Shown here: positions 34,435 to 45,000 of the stretch, one piece after another
How positions within the stretch are numbered: the stretch's first letter is position 1
How the letters are laid out: every line of letters starts with the position of its first letter
Assembly: GCA_049596955.1 (NCBI GenBank)
Contig: JBMYMD010000011.1
Location: 1-64,000 of the forward strand
DNA length: 64,000 nucleotides
From: UBA3478 sp049596955
Lineage (GTDB): Bacteria; Bacteroidota; Bacteroidia; Flavobacteriales; Flavobacteriaceae
Reading direction: 5' to 3'
The notes under the pieces: generated by a model
What the model was told of the DNA's origin: nothing
Databases searched by the model: none
The model's input: only the letters and a program-made list of their open reading frames with translations
Translations under genes and position numbers: made by a program

Positions 34435-35145
34435 TTACTTTCTACGACGTCTTTTTCCGCCGTCTTGTTTTCCTTTTGATTGAGAAGATGAGAGTCCCAC
34501 TAGAGGAGATAATTCTCGCTTGCCGTAAACCTCACCTTTCATAATCCACACTTTGATACCCAGACGACCATAAGTAGTATGGGCCTCCTCAAGAGCATAA
34601 TCCACATCTGCTCTAAACGTAGATAATGGAATTCTACCCTCTTTGTACCCTTCAGATCTCGCCATTTCAGCTCCATTTAAACGACCTGAAATTTGAATCT
34701 TGATACCTTCTGCATTCATACGCATCGCAGCTGCGATAGCCATTTTAATAGCTCTTCTGTACGAAATACGATTTTCAATTTGTCGAGCAACTGAAGCAGC
34801 AACTAATTTTGCATCCAGTTCAGGTCTCTTGATCTCGTGTATATTGATTTGTACTTCCTTTGAAGTAATCTTTTTAAGCTCCTCTTTTAACTTATCAACC
34901 TCTTGACCAGCCTTACCAATGATAATACCAGGTCTAGCCGTTGTTATCGTTATTGTGATTAGCTTTAATGTTCTCTCAATAATAACTCTGGAAACACTTG
35001 CTTTTGCAAGTCTAGCAAAGATGTATTTGCGAATTTTATCATCTTCGGCAATCTTATCTCCGTAGTCGTTTCCGCCGTACCAGTTTGATTCCCATCCTCT
35101 GATGATTCCTAATCTGTTTCCAATTGGATTTGTTTTCTGTCCCAT
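34435..35145 (-). CDS. rpsC: 30S ribosomal protein S3
   Basis: mRNA entry-channel protein. It has the KH domain (ARPGIIIGKAGQEVDKLKEEL), the C-terminal half (RAIKMAIAAAMRMNAEGIKIQISGRLNG) and a lysine/arginine tail GGKRRRRK. 236 residues, 5 bases after rplV. Confidence 0.97.
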   Translation of the reverse strand: MGQKTNPIGNRLGIIRGWESNWYGGNDYGDKIAEDDKIRKYIFARLAKASVSRVIIERTLKLITITITTARPGIIIGKAGQEVDKLKEELKKITSKEVQINIHEIKRPELDAKLVAASVARQIENRISYRRAIKMAIAAAMRMNAEGIKIQISGRLNGAEMARSEGYKEGRIPLSTFRADVDYALEEAHTTYGRLGIKVWIMKGEVYGKRELSPLVGLSSSQSKGKQDGGKRRRRK

Positions 35146-35150
35146 ATGAT

Positions 35151-35567
35151 TTAAACTGATTCAGTTTGAGTTTGGTTATGTGCTCCTAAGACAAGAGTTA
35201 CATGATTTGATCTCTTTCTTATTCTGTGAGCGCGTCCTTGGGGTGCTGTTTGCAATCTCTTCAGCATTGTTCCTCCATCGACTCGAATTTCTTTCACAAA
35301 TAAATCTGCATCTTCAATACTCGCATCTTCATTTTTAGCTTCCCAATTAGCAATAGCCGATAACAACAACTTCTCTAATCTTCTTGAAGCCTCTCTCGAG
35401 TTGAATTTTAAAATCGCCAAAGCCATCTCAACTTTCTTACCTCTAATCAAATCTGCTACTAAACGCATTTTTCGAGGAGAAGTAGGACAATCATTAAGTT
35501 TGGCAAAAGCTGTCTGTTTCTTTTCAGCCTTAATGCGATCCGCCATTTCTTTTTTACGAACTCCCAT
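35151..35567 (-). CDS. rplV: 50S ribosomal protein L22
   Basis: Exit-tunnel protein whose loop lines the macrolide site. CPTSPRKMRLVADLIRGKKVEMAL and the extended loop TMLKRLQTAPQGRAHRIRKRSNHV are clear. The N-terminus (MGVRKKEMADRIKAEKKQT) is somewhat extended compared with E. coli. 138 residues, 7 bases after rpsS. Confidence 0.96.
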   Translation of the reverse strand: MGVRKKEMADRIKAEKKQTAFAKLNDCPTSPRKMRLVADLIRGKKVEMALAILKFNSREASRRLEKLLLSAIANWEAKNEDASIEDADLFVKEIRVDGGTMLKRLQTAPQGRAHRIRKRSNHVTLVLGAHNQTQTESV

Positions 35568-35574
35568 AATTCAA

Positions 35575-35853
35575 TTACTTTTTTCCTTTATTTTTTGCTC
35601 CGGCATGACCTCTAAACGAGCGCGTTGGAGAAAATTCACCTAGTTTGTGACCTACCATATTTTCAGTGACATACACAGGAACGAATTGTCTTCCGTTGTG
35701 TACTGCGATTGTCTGCCCTACGAAATCAGGAGTAATCATTGATGCTCTTGACCAAGTCTTGATAACAGAGTTCTTACCAGACTCAACATTCTGTTGAACT
35801 TTTTTCTCTAGACTATGATGGACAAATGGTCCTTTTTTTAACGAACGTGCCAT
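35575..35853 (-). CDS. rpsS: 30S ribosomal protein S19
   Basis: Head protein near the A-site finger. MARSLKKGPFVHHSLEKKV, GQTIAVHNGRQFVPVYV and KLGEFSPTRSFRGHAG identify it. 92 residues, 7 bases after rplB. Confidence 0.97.
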   Translation of the reverse strand: MARSLKKGPFVHHSLEKKVQQNVESGKNSVIKTWSRASMITPDFVGQTIAVHNGRQFVPVYVTENMVGHKLGEFSPTRSFRGHAGAKNKGKK

Positions 35854-35860
35854 ATTATTT

Positions 35861-36685
<825 letters not shown>

Positions 36686-36694
36686 GATTCTGTT

Positions 36695-36985
36695 TTATAG
36701 ATTACTGTAAAAATCAATAATGTCTCCTTCAGCCACATCTACGATCGCCTTTTTCTTGGCCACCGTTTTTCCGTGTTGAATTCCGGTTTTTGTATATCTC
36801 GTCTTTCTTACAGGAGCTACATTCATTGTTCTCACTTTGTTTACAGTTACTCCGTAAGTCTTCTCTACAGCCTCCTTGATTTGAAGCTTATTCGAATTAG
36901 GGTTAACGTAAAACCCATATCTGTTAAACAACTCGCTATCTGCAGTCATTTTTTCAGTAATGATTGGTTTTAATAAAATATTCAT
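36695..36985 (-). CDS. rplW: 50S ribosomal protein L23
   Basis: Tunnel-exit protein and main docking point for Ffh and trigger factor. ILLKPIITEKMTADSE and YGVTVNKVRTMN then a basic loop. 96 residues, 4 bases after rplD. Confidence 0.96.
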   Translation of the reverse strand: MNILLKPIITEKMTADSELFNRYGFYVNPNSNKLQIKEAVEKTYGVTVNKVRTMNVAPVRKTRYTKTGIQHGKTVAKKKAIVDVAEGDIIDFYSNL

Positions 36986-36989
36986 ATCC

Positions 36990-37622
36990 CTATTGCTTAT
37001 TTAATGTTGACTCTAATCCCTCTAATGCACTTTCTGCAATGACCAATGTATTGGCATCTAAAATTTTATAGGTGTTTACATTTGAAGATGTAATCACATT
37101 AGATGACTGTACATTTCTAGCCGACAAATACACGTTTTGATCTACGCTTGATACCACAAACAAAGATTTTGAATCACTCAAGCCTAAAGCACCTAAAAGT
37201 GCAACAAAAGATTTCGTCTTAGGTGCGTCGAAGTTAAAGTCCTCAATTACTTTGATTTCATTCCCTTTAGACTTCAAACTTAGAGCTGATTTACGAGCCA
37301 ATCGTTTTACGTTCTTGTTTAATTTATGCTGATAGCTTCTTGGTCTAGGACCAAAGATTCTACCTCCACCTCTAAAAATAGGTGATTTGATACTACCGGC
37401 ACGTGCTGTACCTGTACCCTTTTGCTTCTTGATTTTTCTGGTACTTCCCACGATTTCACCTCGTTCTTTAGCCTTGTGCGTTCCTTGACGCTGATGCGCA
37501 AGGTATTGCTTTACATCTAAGTAAATCGCATGCTCATTTGGCTCAATACCAAAAATTGAATCTGACAGCTCAACTTTGCGACCTGTACCTTTTCCGTTAA
37601 TATCGATTACTTCAACTTTCAT
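36990..37622 (-). CDS. rplD: 50S ribosomal protein L4
   Basis: Tunnel constriction protein; in E. coli L4 represses the S10 operon by attenuation and translation block at its leader. Conserved loop GTGTARAGSIKSPIFRGGGRIFGP with YQHKLNKNVKRLARKSALS. 210 residues. Overlaps the rplC stop by one base. Its possible target leader lies between rpsJ and rplC in this window. Confidence 0.97.
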   Translation of the reverse strand: MKVEVIDINGKGTGRKVELSDSIFGIEPNEHAIYLDVKQYLAHQRQGTHKAKERGEIVGSTRKIKKQKGTGTARAGSIKSPIFRGGGRIFGPRPRSYQHKLNKNVKRLARKSALSLKSKGNEIKVIEDFNFDAPKTKSFVALLGALGLSDSKSLFVVSSVDQNVYLSARNVQSSNVITSSNVNTYKILDANTLVIAESALEGLESTLNKQ

Positions 37623-38239
37623 TATTTCTCAACGATTACGTAGGCATTTTTGTGTCCTGGAACACACCCTTTAACTACCAACAAATTTTTATCTGCTATA
37701 ACTTTTACCACTCTAAGATTTTGAACAGTAACTCGCTCGCCTCCCATTCTTCCTGCCATTCGCATTCCTTTGAAAACACGAGCAGGATATGAGGCTGCAC
37801 CTATTGATCCAGGTGCTCTTAGTCTGTTGTGCTGACCGTGAGTCGCCTGACCAACTCCTGCGAAGCCGTGTCTTTTAACAACACCTTGAAAACCTTTACC
37901 CTTTGACGTACCAACGACGTCAACAAATTCTCCTTCTGTAAAGAGTTCAACATTAATTTGATCTCCCATTTGGTAATCACCCTCAAAATCACGAAACTCG
38001 ACAACTTTTTTCTTTGGAGAGGTACCTGCTTTTTTAAAGTGGCCTTGTTCAGCCTTTGTGGTACGTTTCTCTGCCTTGTCATCGAAACCGAGCTGTAAGG
38101 CTGAATAGCCATCGAGCTCTTCGGTTCTGACTTGGGTAACCACACAAGGACCAGCCTCAATGATTGTACATGGAATGTTCTTTCCATTCTCATCAAAGAT
38201 GCTCGTCATGCCGATTTTTTTTCCTATTAACCCAGACAT
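37622..38239 (-). CDS. rplC: 50S ribosomal protein L3
   Basis: Early 23S-binding protein reaching into the peptidyl-transferase centre. Start MSGLIGKKIGMTSIFDENGK; signature GKGFQGVVKRHGFAGVGQATHG with the methylated-Gln loop region. 205 residues. Separated from rpsJ by a 129-base structured gap, unusual for genes that are normally close together. Confidence 0.97.
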   Translation of the reverse strand: MSGLIGKKIGMTSIFDENGKNIPCTIIEAGPCVVTQVRTEELDGYSALQLGFDDKAEKRTTKAEQGHFKKAGTSPKKKVVEFRDFEGDYQMGDQINVELFTEGEFVDVVGTSKGKGFQGVVKRHGFAGVGQATHGQHNRLRAPGSIGAASYPARVFKGMRMAGRMGGERVTVQNLRVVKVIADKNLLVVKGCVPGHKNAYVIVEK

Positions 38240-38262
38240 ATGTATTTATTCAATTTATATTT

Positions 38263-38359
38263 AAAAAAATTGGGGTCAAGAAAATGCTGTAACCCCAGTT
38301 ATTTTCTTTCACCGTTTTTCTCAAACCATCGTTTGAGACATGTTTGCGGCCTTAAGGCC
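38263..38359 (-). promoter_or_regulatory. Structured leader between rpsJ and rplC with attenuator-like hairpin
   Basis: Within the 129-base gap, reading the minus-strand RNA: a 12-base palindrome GGCCTTAAGGCC (38348-38359); a perfect eight-pair hairpin TCTCAAAC/GTTTGAGA with GATG loop (38319-38338); then a six-pair stem TGGGGT/ACCCCA with 15-base loop (38271-38297) followed by A and seven Ts (38263-38269). The last is terminator-like and lies about 24 bases before the rplC ATG, so it could act as an attenuator for rplC onward, possibly L4-controlled (inference). Confidence 0.6.
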
Positions 38360-38368
38360 AATTTTCAA

Positions 38369-38674
38369 TTACACCTTAATCTCTACTTCTACACCACTTG
38401 GCAATTCCAACTTCATCAAAGCATCAATTGTTTTTGATGAAGAACTGTAAATGTCAAGCAATCTCTTGTAAGAACTAAGTTGAAATTGCTCTCTCGATTT
38501 CTTGTTCACGTGCGGTGATCTCAAAACCGTGAATATTTTCTTATTTGTCGGCAATGGAATTGGACCTGTAACAACGGCTCCAGTTGTCTTTACCGTCTTA
38601 ACGATTTTCTCTGCTGATTTATCAACTAAATTGTAATCGTATGATTTTAATTTTATTCTAATTTTTTGACTCAT
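38369..38674 (-). CDS. rpsJ: 30S ribosomal protein S10
   Basis: Head protein of the 30S subunit and a partner of NusB/NusG in antitermination. MSQKIRIKLKSYDYNLVDKSA, TGAVVTGPIPLPTNKKIFTVLRSPHVNKKSREQF are diagnostic. 101 residues. Follows fusA by 15 bases with no tuf between. Confidence 0.97.
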   Translation of the reverse strand: MSQKIRIKLKSYDYNLVDKSAEKIVKTVKTTGAVVTGPIPLPTNKKIFTVLRSPHVNKKSREQFQLSSYKRLLDIYSSSSKTIDALMKLELPSGVEVEIKV

Positions 38675-38689
38675 CTTCTCAATCGTTTA

Positions 38690-40816
38690 TTAGTCGTTAC
38701 CTCCTTTTGCCGCTTTGATTACCTCTTCAGCAATGTTTGGAGGAGTTTCAGCGTAATGTGCAAATTCCATCGTAGATGTAGCTCTACCCGAAGAAAGTGT
38801 TCTAAGCGATGTAACGTATCCGAACATTTCAGATAAAGGCACCTCGGCTTTCACCACCTTAGAACCTGATCGTTCATCCATACTGTTCACTTGGCCTCTT
38901 CTTCTGTTCAAATCTCCAACGATATCACCCATGTTTTCTTCAGGAGTCAAAACTTCTAATTTCATTATGGGTTCCATGATGATCGCACGAGCAGCTTTAG
39001 CGGCAGACTTGTATCCAAGCTTTGCAGCTAATTCGAAAGACAGTGAGTCAGAATCCACAGGGTGGAAAGAACCATCCTTAAGTGTCACTTTCATGCTATC
39101 CATCTCAAATCCAGCAAGAGGACCATTCTTCATAGCTTCTTTGAAACCTTTCTCTACAGAAGGGATGTATTCTTTAGGAATATTACCTCCTTTAATTTCA
39201 TTGACAAACTCAAGACCAGCCTTACCTTCTTCTGCCGGCTCCATAACAAATACGATGTCTGCGAATTTACCACGTCCACCTGACTGCTTTTTGTACACCT
39301 CACGGTGATCAGCAGTAGCGGTAATAGCTTCTTTGTACTCTACCTGTGGTTGACCTTGGTTGACCTCAACCTTAAATTCCCTTTTCAAACGGTCGACAAT
39401 AATATCCAAGTGAAGCTCACCCATACCAGAAATAATAGTCTGTCCAGAGGCTTCATCCGTTTTCACAGTGAAAGTAGGATCTTCTTCAGCTAATTTCGCA
39501 AGGGCCATACCCAATTTGTCGACATCAGCCTTAGTTTTAGGTTCAACTGCGATACCAATTACAGGATCAGGAAAATCCATACTCTCTAGTACAATCGGAT
39601 TTTTCTCATCTGATAGGGTATCTCCTGTTTTAATATCTTTAAATCCAACAGCTGCTCCGATATCTCCAGCAGAAATACTTTCAATTGCATTCTGTTTATT
39701 GGAGTGCATCTGATAGATTCTTGAAATACGTTCTTTGTTTCCAGATCGATTATTCAATACGTATGATCCAGCGTTTAAAGTACCTGAATACGCTCTAAAG
39801 AAAGCTAAACGTCCAACAAAAGGGTCTGTCGCAATTTTAAATGCTAAGGCAGAAAACGGATCTGACGGATTTGGTTTTCTTGAAGTCTCGTCTCCTGTAT
39901 CAGGGTTTGTACCTACAATAGCATCCTTATCTAAAGGCGATGGCAGGTATCTACATACAGCGTCTAATAAAAACTGAACCCCTTTATTCTTAAAAGCAGA
40001 ACCACATACCATAGGAATGATACTCATATCCATAACGGCAGCGCGTAATGCAGCATGTACTTCCTCTTCAGTTATTGAATCTTCATCTTCGAAGAATTTC
40101 TCCATTAGGTTTTCATCGTACTCCGCAACAGCCTCTATAAGCTCTGCTCTGTACTGATGAACCTCGTCTTTCATTTCTTCAGGAATATCAATGACGTCAA
40201 AAGTTGACCCGAAATTATCCTCGTGCCAAACGATTGCTCTGTTTTTTACCAAGTCGACAATGCCCTTAAAGTCTGCTTCGTCTCCAATTGGTAAAACAAT
40301 AGGAACGGCGTTAGACTTTAACATTTCTCTTACCTGCTTACAAACATTTAAAAAGTTAGAACCTTGACGGTCCATCTTGTTGACAAATCCCATTCTTGGA
40401 ACTTTGTAGTTGTCTGCAAGTCTCCAATTCGTCTCAGATTGTGGTTCTACACCGTCAACAGCTGAGAATAAAAAAACTAAACCATCAAGTACTCTTAATG
40501 ATCTGTTTACCTCAACCGTGAAATCAACGTGCCCGGGAGTATCAATAATATTAAAATGATAACCTTTAGCATCTGCTGTTGGTTGACCGTTTTCAGTTGG
40601 GAAATTCCACGTACAGGTTGTAGCGGCAGATGTAATGGTGATTCCTCTTTCCTGCTCTTGCTCCATCCAGTCCATTGTTGCAGCACCGTCGTGTACTTCA
40701 CCAATTTTATGGCTTACTCCTGTGTAGAATAATATACGTTCAGTTGTAGTGGTCTTTCCGGCATCAATGTGAGCCGCAATTCCAATATTTCTTGTGTATT
40801 TTAAATCTCTTGCCAT
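38690..40816 (-). CDS. fusA: Elongation factor G
   Basis: Translocation GTPase. G-domain motifs AHIDAGKTTTTERIL (residues 15-29), DTPGHVDF and NKMDRQG; domains II-V follow with GMGELHLDIIVDRLKREF and RRGQVNSMDER. 708 residues. Located between rpsG (7-base gap) and rpsJ in the str cluster; tuf, often next, is absent. Confidence 0.97.
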   Translation of the reverse strand: MARDLKYTRNIGIAAHIDAGKTTTTERILFYTGVSHKIGEVHDGAATMDWMEQEQERGITITSAATTCTWNFPTENGQPTADAKGYHFNIIDTPGHVDFTVEVNRSLRVLDGLVFLFSAVDGVEPQSETNWRLADNYKVPRMGFVNKMDRQGSNFLNVCKQVREMLKSNAVPIVLPIGDEADFKGIVDLVKNRAIVWHEDNFGSTFDVIDIPEEMKDEVHQYRAELIEAVAEYDENLMEKFFEDEDSITEEEVHAALRAAVMDMSIIPMVCGSAFKNKGVQFLLDAVCRYLPSPLDKDAIVGTNPDTGDETSRKPNPSDPFSALAFKIATDPFVGRLAFFRAYSGTLNAGSYVLNNRSGNKERISRIYQMHSNKQNAIESISAGDIGAAVGFKDIKTGDTLSDEKNPIVLESMDFPDPVIGIAVEPKTKADVDKLGMALAKLAEEDPTFTVKTDEASGQTIISGMGELHLDIIVDRLKREFKVEVNQGQPQVEYKEAITATADHREVYKKQSGGRGKFADIVFVMEPAEEGKAGLEFVNEIKGGNIPKEYIPSVEKGFKEAMKNGPLAGFEMDSMKVTLKDGSFHPVDSDSLSFELAAKLGYKSAAKAARAIIMEPIMKLEVLTPEENMGDIVGDLNRRRGQVNSMDERSGSKVVKAEVPLSEMFGYVTSLRTLSSGRATSTMEFAHYAETPPNIAEEVIKAAKGGND

Positions 40817-40823
40817 GATCTAC

Positions 40824-41300
40824 TTAAAATCTAAAATGTGAGAATGCTTTGTTGGCCTCTGCCATTTTGTGTGTATCTACTCTTTTCTTAACTGCAGCAC
40901 CTTCTTCTTTCGCAGCTGCTAAAATTTCAGCCGCCAAACGTTGAGCCATTGACTTTTCGTTTCGCTTTCGGGCAAAACTGATAAGCCATTTCATTGCAGT
41001 AGATATTTTTCGATCAGGACGAATAGGCATTGGAATTTGAAAAGTTGCTCCACCCACTCTTCTCGAGCGAACTTCAACGTGAGGCATCACATTGCTTAAG
41101 GCATCTTTCCAAATTTCTAATCCAGACTTTTCGTCATCAGTCTTTCTTTCGTTTACAACGTCTATTGCGTCATAAAATATTCTGAAGGCAACGGATTTTT
41201 TACCGTCCCACATCATCATATTCACAAATCTAGTTACCAGTTGGTCTCCAAACTTTGGATCTGGTAAGATAGGTCGTTTCTTTGCTTGTCTTTTTCTCAT
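40824..41300 (-). CDS. rpsG: 30S ribosomal protein S7
   Basis: Assembly initiator of the 30S head; in E. coli represses the str operon. MRKRQAKKRPILPDPKFGD, VEVRSRRVGGATFQIPM and RPDRKISTAMKWLI identify it. 158 residues, 13 bases after rpsL. Confidence 0.97.
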   Translation of the reverse strand: MRKRQAKKRPILPDPKFGDQLVTRFVNMMMWDGKKSVAFRIFYDAIDVVNERKTDDEKSGLEIWKDALSNVMPHVEVRSRRVGGATFQIPMPIRPDRKISTAMKWLISFARKRNEKSMAQRLAAEILAAAKEEGAAVKKRVDTHKMAEANKAFSHFRF

Positions 41301-41313
41301 GATTTGGTACTAC

Positions 41314-41688
41314 TTATTTTTTTGGTCGTTTTGCTCCGTACTTCGATCTTCTCTGCGTACGTCCTTCAACACCTGCTGTGTCAAGTGCACCTCTGATGAT
41401 ATGATAACGAACTCCAGGCAAGTCCTTAACTCTTCCACCTCTTACCAATACTATCGAGTGCTCTTGGAGATTGTGTCCTTCACCTGGGATGTAAGCATTA
41501 ACCTCTTTTCCGTTGGTCAACCTTACCCTTGCAACCTTTCTCATCGCTGAGTTCGGTTTTTTAGGTGTTGTCGTGTAAACACGCGTACACACACCTCTTC
41601 TTTGAGGACAAGAATCCAAAGCAGCCGATTTACTCTTCTTGGTTATAGAGTGTCTACCTTTTCTAACTAATTGTGATATTGTTGGCAT
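41314..41688 (-). CDS. rpsL: 30S ribosomal protein S12
   Basis: Decoding-centre protein. Lysines at the classic streptomycin-resistance loops are wild type: TPKKPNSA (K43/K44, E. coli K42/K43) and GGRVKDLPGVRYH with the methylthiolated-Asp site. 124 residues. First gene of the 17-kb ribosomal block, with a consensus promoter just upstream. Confidence 0.97.
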   Translation of the reverse strand: MPTISQLVRKGRHSITKKSKSAALDSCPQRRGVCTRVYTTTPKKPNSAMRKVARVRLTNGKEVNAYIPGEGHNLQEHSIVLVRGGRVKDLPGVRYHIIRGALDTAGVEGRTQRRSKYGAKRPKK

Positions 41689-41721
41689 TAAAAATTATAT
41701 TTTCCCTAAATTTTGGGGCTG

Positions 41722-41752
41722 CAAATGTAGAAATTAATATCAATTATTCAAA
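41722..41752 (-). promoter_or_regulatory. Promoter of the rpsL-rplQ ribosomal block
   Basis: Minus strand: -33 box TTTG (41749-41752), 19-base spacer, -7 box TACATTTG (41722-41729), a full match to the Bacteroidetes consensus. The predicted start of transcription gives a leader of about 27 bases before the rpsL ATG. Confidence 0.75.
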
Positions 41753-42078
41753 TCATTTTGAAATATTATTTCTCAGTTTTTTCGCTGCGATGCCAAGGGA
41801 AGTTTTAGAGCCATTACAAAACGCTTAAAAAAAGGAGCAGAAAGCACTAAAAATTGTGCCTCTCGAAGTAGAGCTTTAAGCCTTCAATTGTAAGTAATTT
41901 TTGTAAGTGTCAAATTCTTAATTTTCGACAACAAAAAATGAACTTTGTCGTTTAATTAACACTTTTAATCTATATTATTGTAAAAAATCTTGAACTACGT
42001 TAATTAAAAGCAAAATAATTTTGGATTATTAACTCAATTTTAAGATTTTTACATTTAGCTAATTCAAATAATTAAAAA
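41753..42078. other. Long intergenic region before the SusC gene
   Basis: 326 AT-rich bases between the rpsL promoter and the SusC start. The first 130 hold a short minus-strand open frame (41773-41883) with no credible start and a weak hairpin (CTCT/AGAG near 41862), which I do not regard as a gene. The last 90 bases are very AT-rich and contain a -7-like element. A long untranslated leader for SusC is likely. Confidence 0.5.
42017..42024 (+). promoter_or_regulatory. Candidate -7 element for the SusC operon
   Basis: TAATTTTG matches TAnnTTTG, 55 bases before the SusC ATG. The nearest TTG (41990-41992) gives a 24-base spacer, slightly long. A second near-match, TATTATTG, lies about 40 bases upstream. 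Confidence 0.42.
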
Positions 42079-45000
42079 ATGAAAACAAAACTCAATGGAA
42101 TCTTAACGCTATTTTTAGCGTTGGTTGTGCAAGTTGCTTTTGCACAAGAGAAGACGGTTTCCGGTACGGTAACAGACTCTGACGGTCTGCCTTTACCTGG
42201 CGTGAATATCGTCGTTGATGGTACTATCAATGGTACGCAGACTGACTTTGACGGTAATTATTCTATTACTGCAAGTGTTGGTGACGTTTTGATTTACTCT
42301 TACATCGGACAACAAGAGGAATCAAGAACGGTAGGTGCAAGTAATACCATTAACGTACAAATGCAAGAGGATGCAACTGCTCTTGAAGAGGTAATTGTAA
42401 CTGCCCAGGGTATTAAGCGAGAGAAGCAAGCTCTTGGATACGCTATTTCATCTGTAGGCGAAGAGCAGCTAGCTCAAAGAACTGAAGGTGATATAGGACG
42501 TGTACTTAGAGGTAAAGCTTCTGGGGTTAATATCACACAACAAAGTGGTATCTCTGGTTCAGGTACAAACATCACTATTCGTGGTCTTCAATCATTTAGC
42601 CAGAATAACCAACCATTATTCATCGTTGATGGTGTTCCTTTCGCTAGTGGTACTAACGCACAAGGAAGTTTCGTAGACGGTAACGCTGGTTCTTCACGTT
42701 TCTTAGATCTTGATCCAAACTCGATCGAAAACGTTCAAGTACTTAAAGGTTTATCGGCAGCGACGCTATATGGTGAGCAAGGTAAGAATGGTGTAATTTT
42801 AATTACAACAAAAGGTGGTTCATCAGGTGCTGTAAGTAAGAAAAACGAAATTACAGTTACTCAATCGTATTTCTTCAATGAAATCGCTTCATTAGCAGAT
42901 TATCAGAATGAATATGGTAACGGGTTTGACCAGAAATTCGGATGGTTCTTCTCAAACTGGGGTCCATCATTTAGAAAAGGTGGTTCTACAGGTTGGGGTA
43001 ACGCTTCAAACTTCCCTGCAGTTTATCAATTAGATACAACTGACGGTACAATTCTTCACCCCTATTCAACTGCCGGTTCTGCAACAGGAATTCCTGCTGC
43101 TTTCCCAGAATTTCAAGGTGCTCGATACAAGTGGCAGCCTTATAACTCAGTTGGAGGTTTCTTTAGAACTGGAACTGTTGCAAACACTTCTATCAATGCA
43201 GGTGGTACATCAGCTGATGGTAAGGTGTCTTATAATGCAACATTTGGTCACTTAGAAGACAAAGGATTTACTCCTGGAAACAAACTATTAAGAAATAACA
43301 TCTCTGTTGGTGGACGTGCTCAGCTATCTAATAACTTTACGGTAGCAGGTACAATGAACTACTCGAGAACTTCATTTAAGTCTCCTCCTGTAGCTGCATC
43401 GTATGGTTCTAATGTTGGTGGTTCTGGTCAATCAGTTTTTGGTAACATTATATATACTCCAAGATCTGTTGATTTAAATGGTTTACCATTCCAAAACCCA
43501 ATTACAGGTGGTTCTACATATTATCGTCAGAACAACTCTATTCAGCACCCATTATGGACAGTTAATAACGCAGCAAACATCCAAACTACAAATAGAGCAT
43601 TTGGACAGATGACTGCCACTTTCAACTTTAATGATAATCTAAACTTATTATATCGTTTTGGATATGATGTTTACAACGAAAGAAACGTTAATTATCAGAA
43701 CAGAGGAGGTATTGGTACTACTGCTGTAACTCGTTCAGGTATATATGAAACATGGGATAACAACAATAGAATTTGGGATCACTCGGTTATCTTAACTGGT
43801 GATTATGATTTATCAGAGAAATTAGACATGACATTCAACGTTGGTGCTACTTCGCGTTCATCTAATTACGATAGACAAGGTGTTTCTTCAAATGGTCAGA
43901 ATGTATTCGGTGTGTTAAGACACTTCAACTTTGATAACCAAGATGAAATCCAATTCACTACCTATAAGAATATTTTAGGAGCTTATGCTCAAGCTGATTT
44001 TGGATACGACAGAATCCTGTATGTAACCTTAAATGGTCGTAATGACTGGGTATCAAATCAAGCAGTTGATAACAGACAATTATTCTATAAAGGTGGATCT
44101 CTAGCATTTATTCCTTCAACAGCGTTCCCTTCAATCAAGAGTGAGAATGGAATTAATAATTTAAAAGTAAGAGCTGGATACGGTGAATCAGCAGGTTTCG
44201 CTAGCGGATTCCCAACTTCAGTAAACTTAAGTTTAAACACTCAAGCTTTCGAGGATGATGCACGAGGTACAATCGTAACAAACTCAGTATCGAACACAGT
44301 TGCTAACCCAGGAATCCTTCCTGAGCGTTACCGTGAATTAGAAGCTGGTTTAGAAGCGAGTTTATACAAGAATAAAATTAGTATCGACTTATCTGTTTAT
44401 AAGAGATTCACTGAAGACCTTATTATCAATAGACCATTAGATCCATCAACAGGTGGTACAACAATCCAAACTAATATTGGAGAAATTGAAGGTAATGGAG
44501 TTGAATTAGATTTAGGAATCAACTTAGTAAGAACAGAAGACTTCAGCTGGGACATTAATGCAAATTACAACCAACTTGAGTCTATCGTAACTGATTTAGG
44601 AGCTGATACAGACATCATTATCTACGCAGGATTTACAAGTAGAGGAAATGCTGCAATTCCTAACCAACCACTTGGAGTGATGGTAGGAAGTAGAGTAAAA
44701 AGAGGTCCTAACGGAGAGCTTTCGGTAGCTGCAAATGGTAACTACATCAGTGAAGCTCAAGATCCTGATACAGGTTTAATTCCTGTAATTGGTAATCCAA
44801 CTCCTGACTTTATCCTAAACGTTGGAAATAATATTTCTTACAAAGGATTAAACTTCTCATTCTTATTCAATCATGTACAAGGAGGAGATTTATATGCACA
44901 AACTGTACAAACATTATTAGGTAGAGGTCTTATTACAGAGACTATCGATCGTGAAAACACTTATATCTTACCTGGTATAGGTCCTGACGGTCAACCTAAT

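Noticed and set aside
37819..38196. Open frame of 125 codons in another frame within rplC
   Set aside because: rplC is a certain gene and the alternative frame has no recognisable domain.
38675..38689. Missing tuf gene between fusA and rpsJ
   Set aside because: The join is clean with a 15-base gap; in many Bacteroidetes tuf lies elsewhere, so this is not evidence of a deletion.
38931..39308. Open frame of 125 codons on the strand opposite fusA
   Set aside because: It lies wholly inside the well-supported fusA gene, shows no domain or start context, and reflects codon composition of the sense gene.
41773..41883. Short minus-strand open frame in the rpsL-SusC gap
   Set aside because: Only about 36 codons between stops, no ATG near its beginning and no promoter; could be chance or a decayed remnant, but nothing supports it as a gene.
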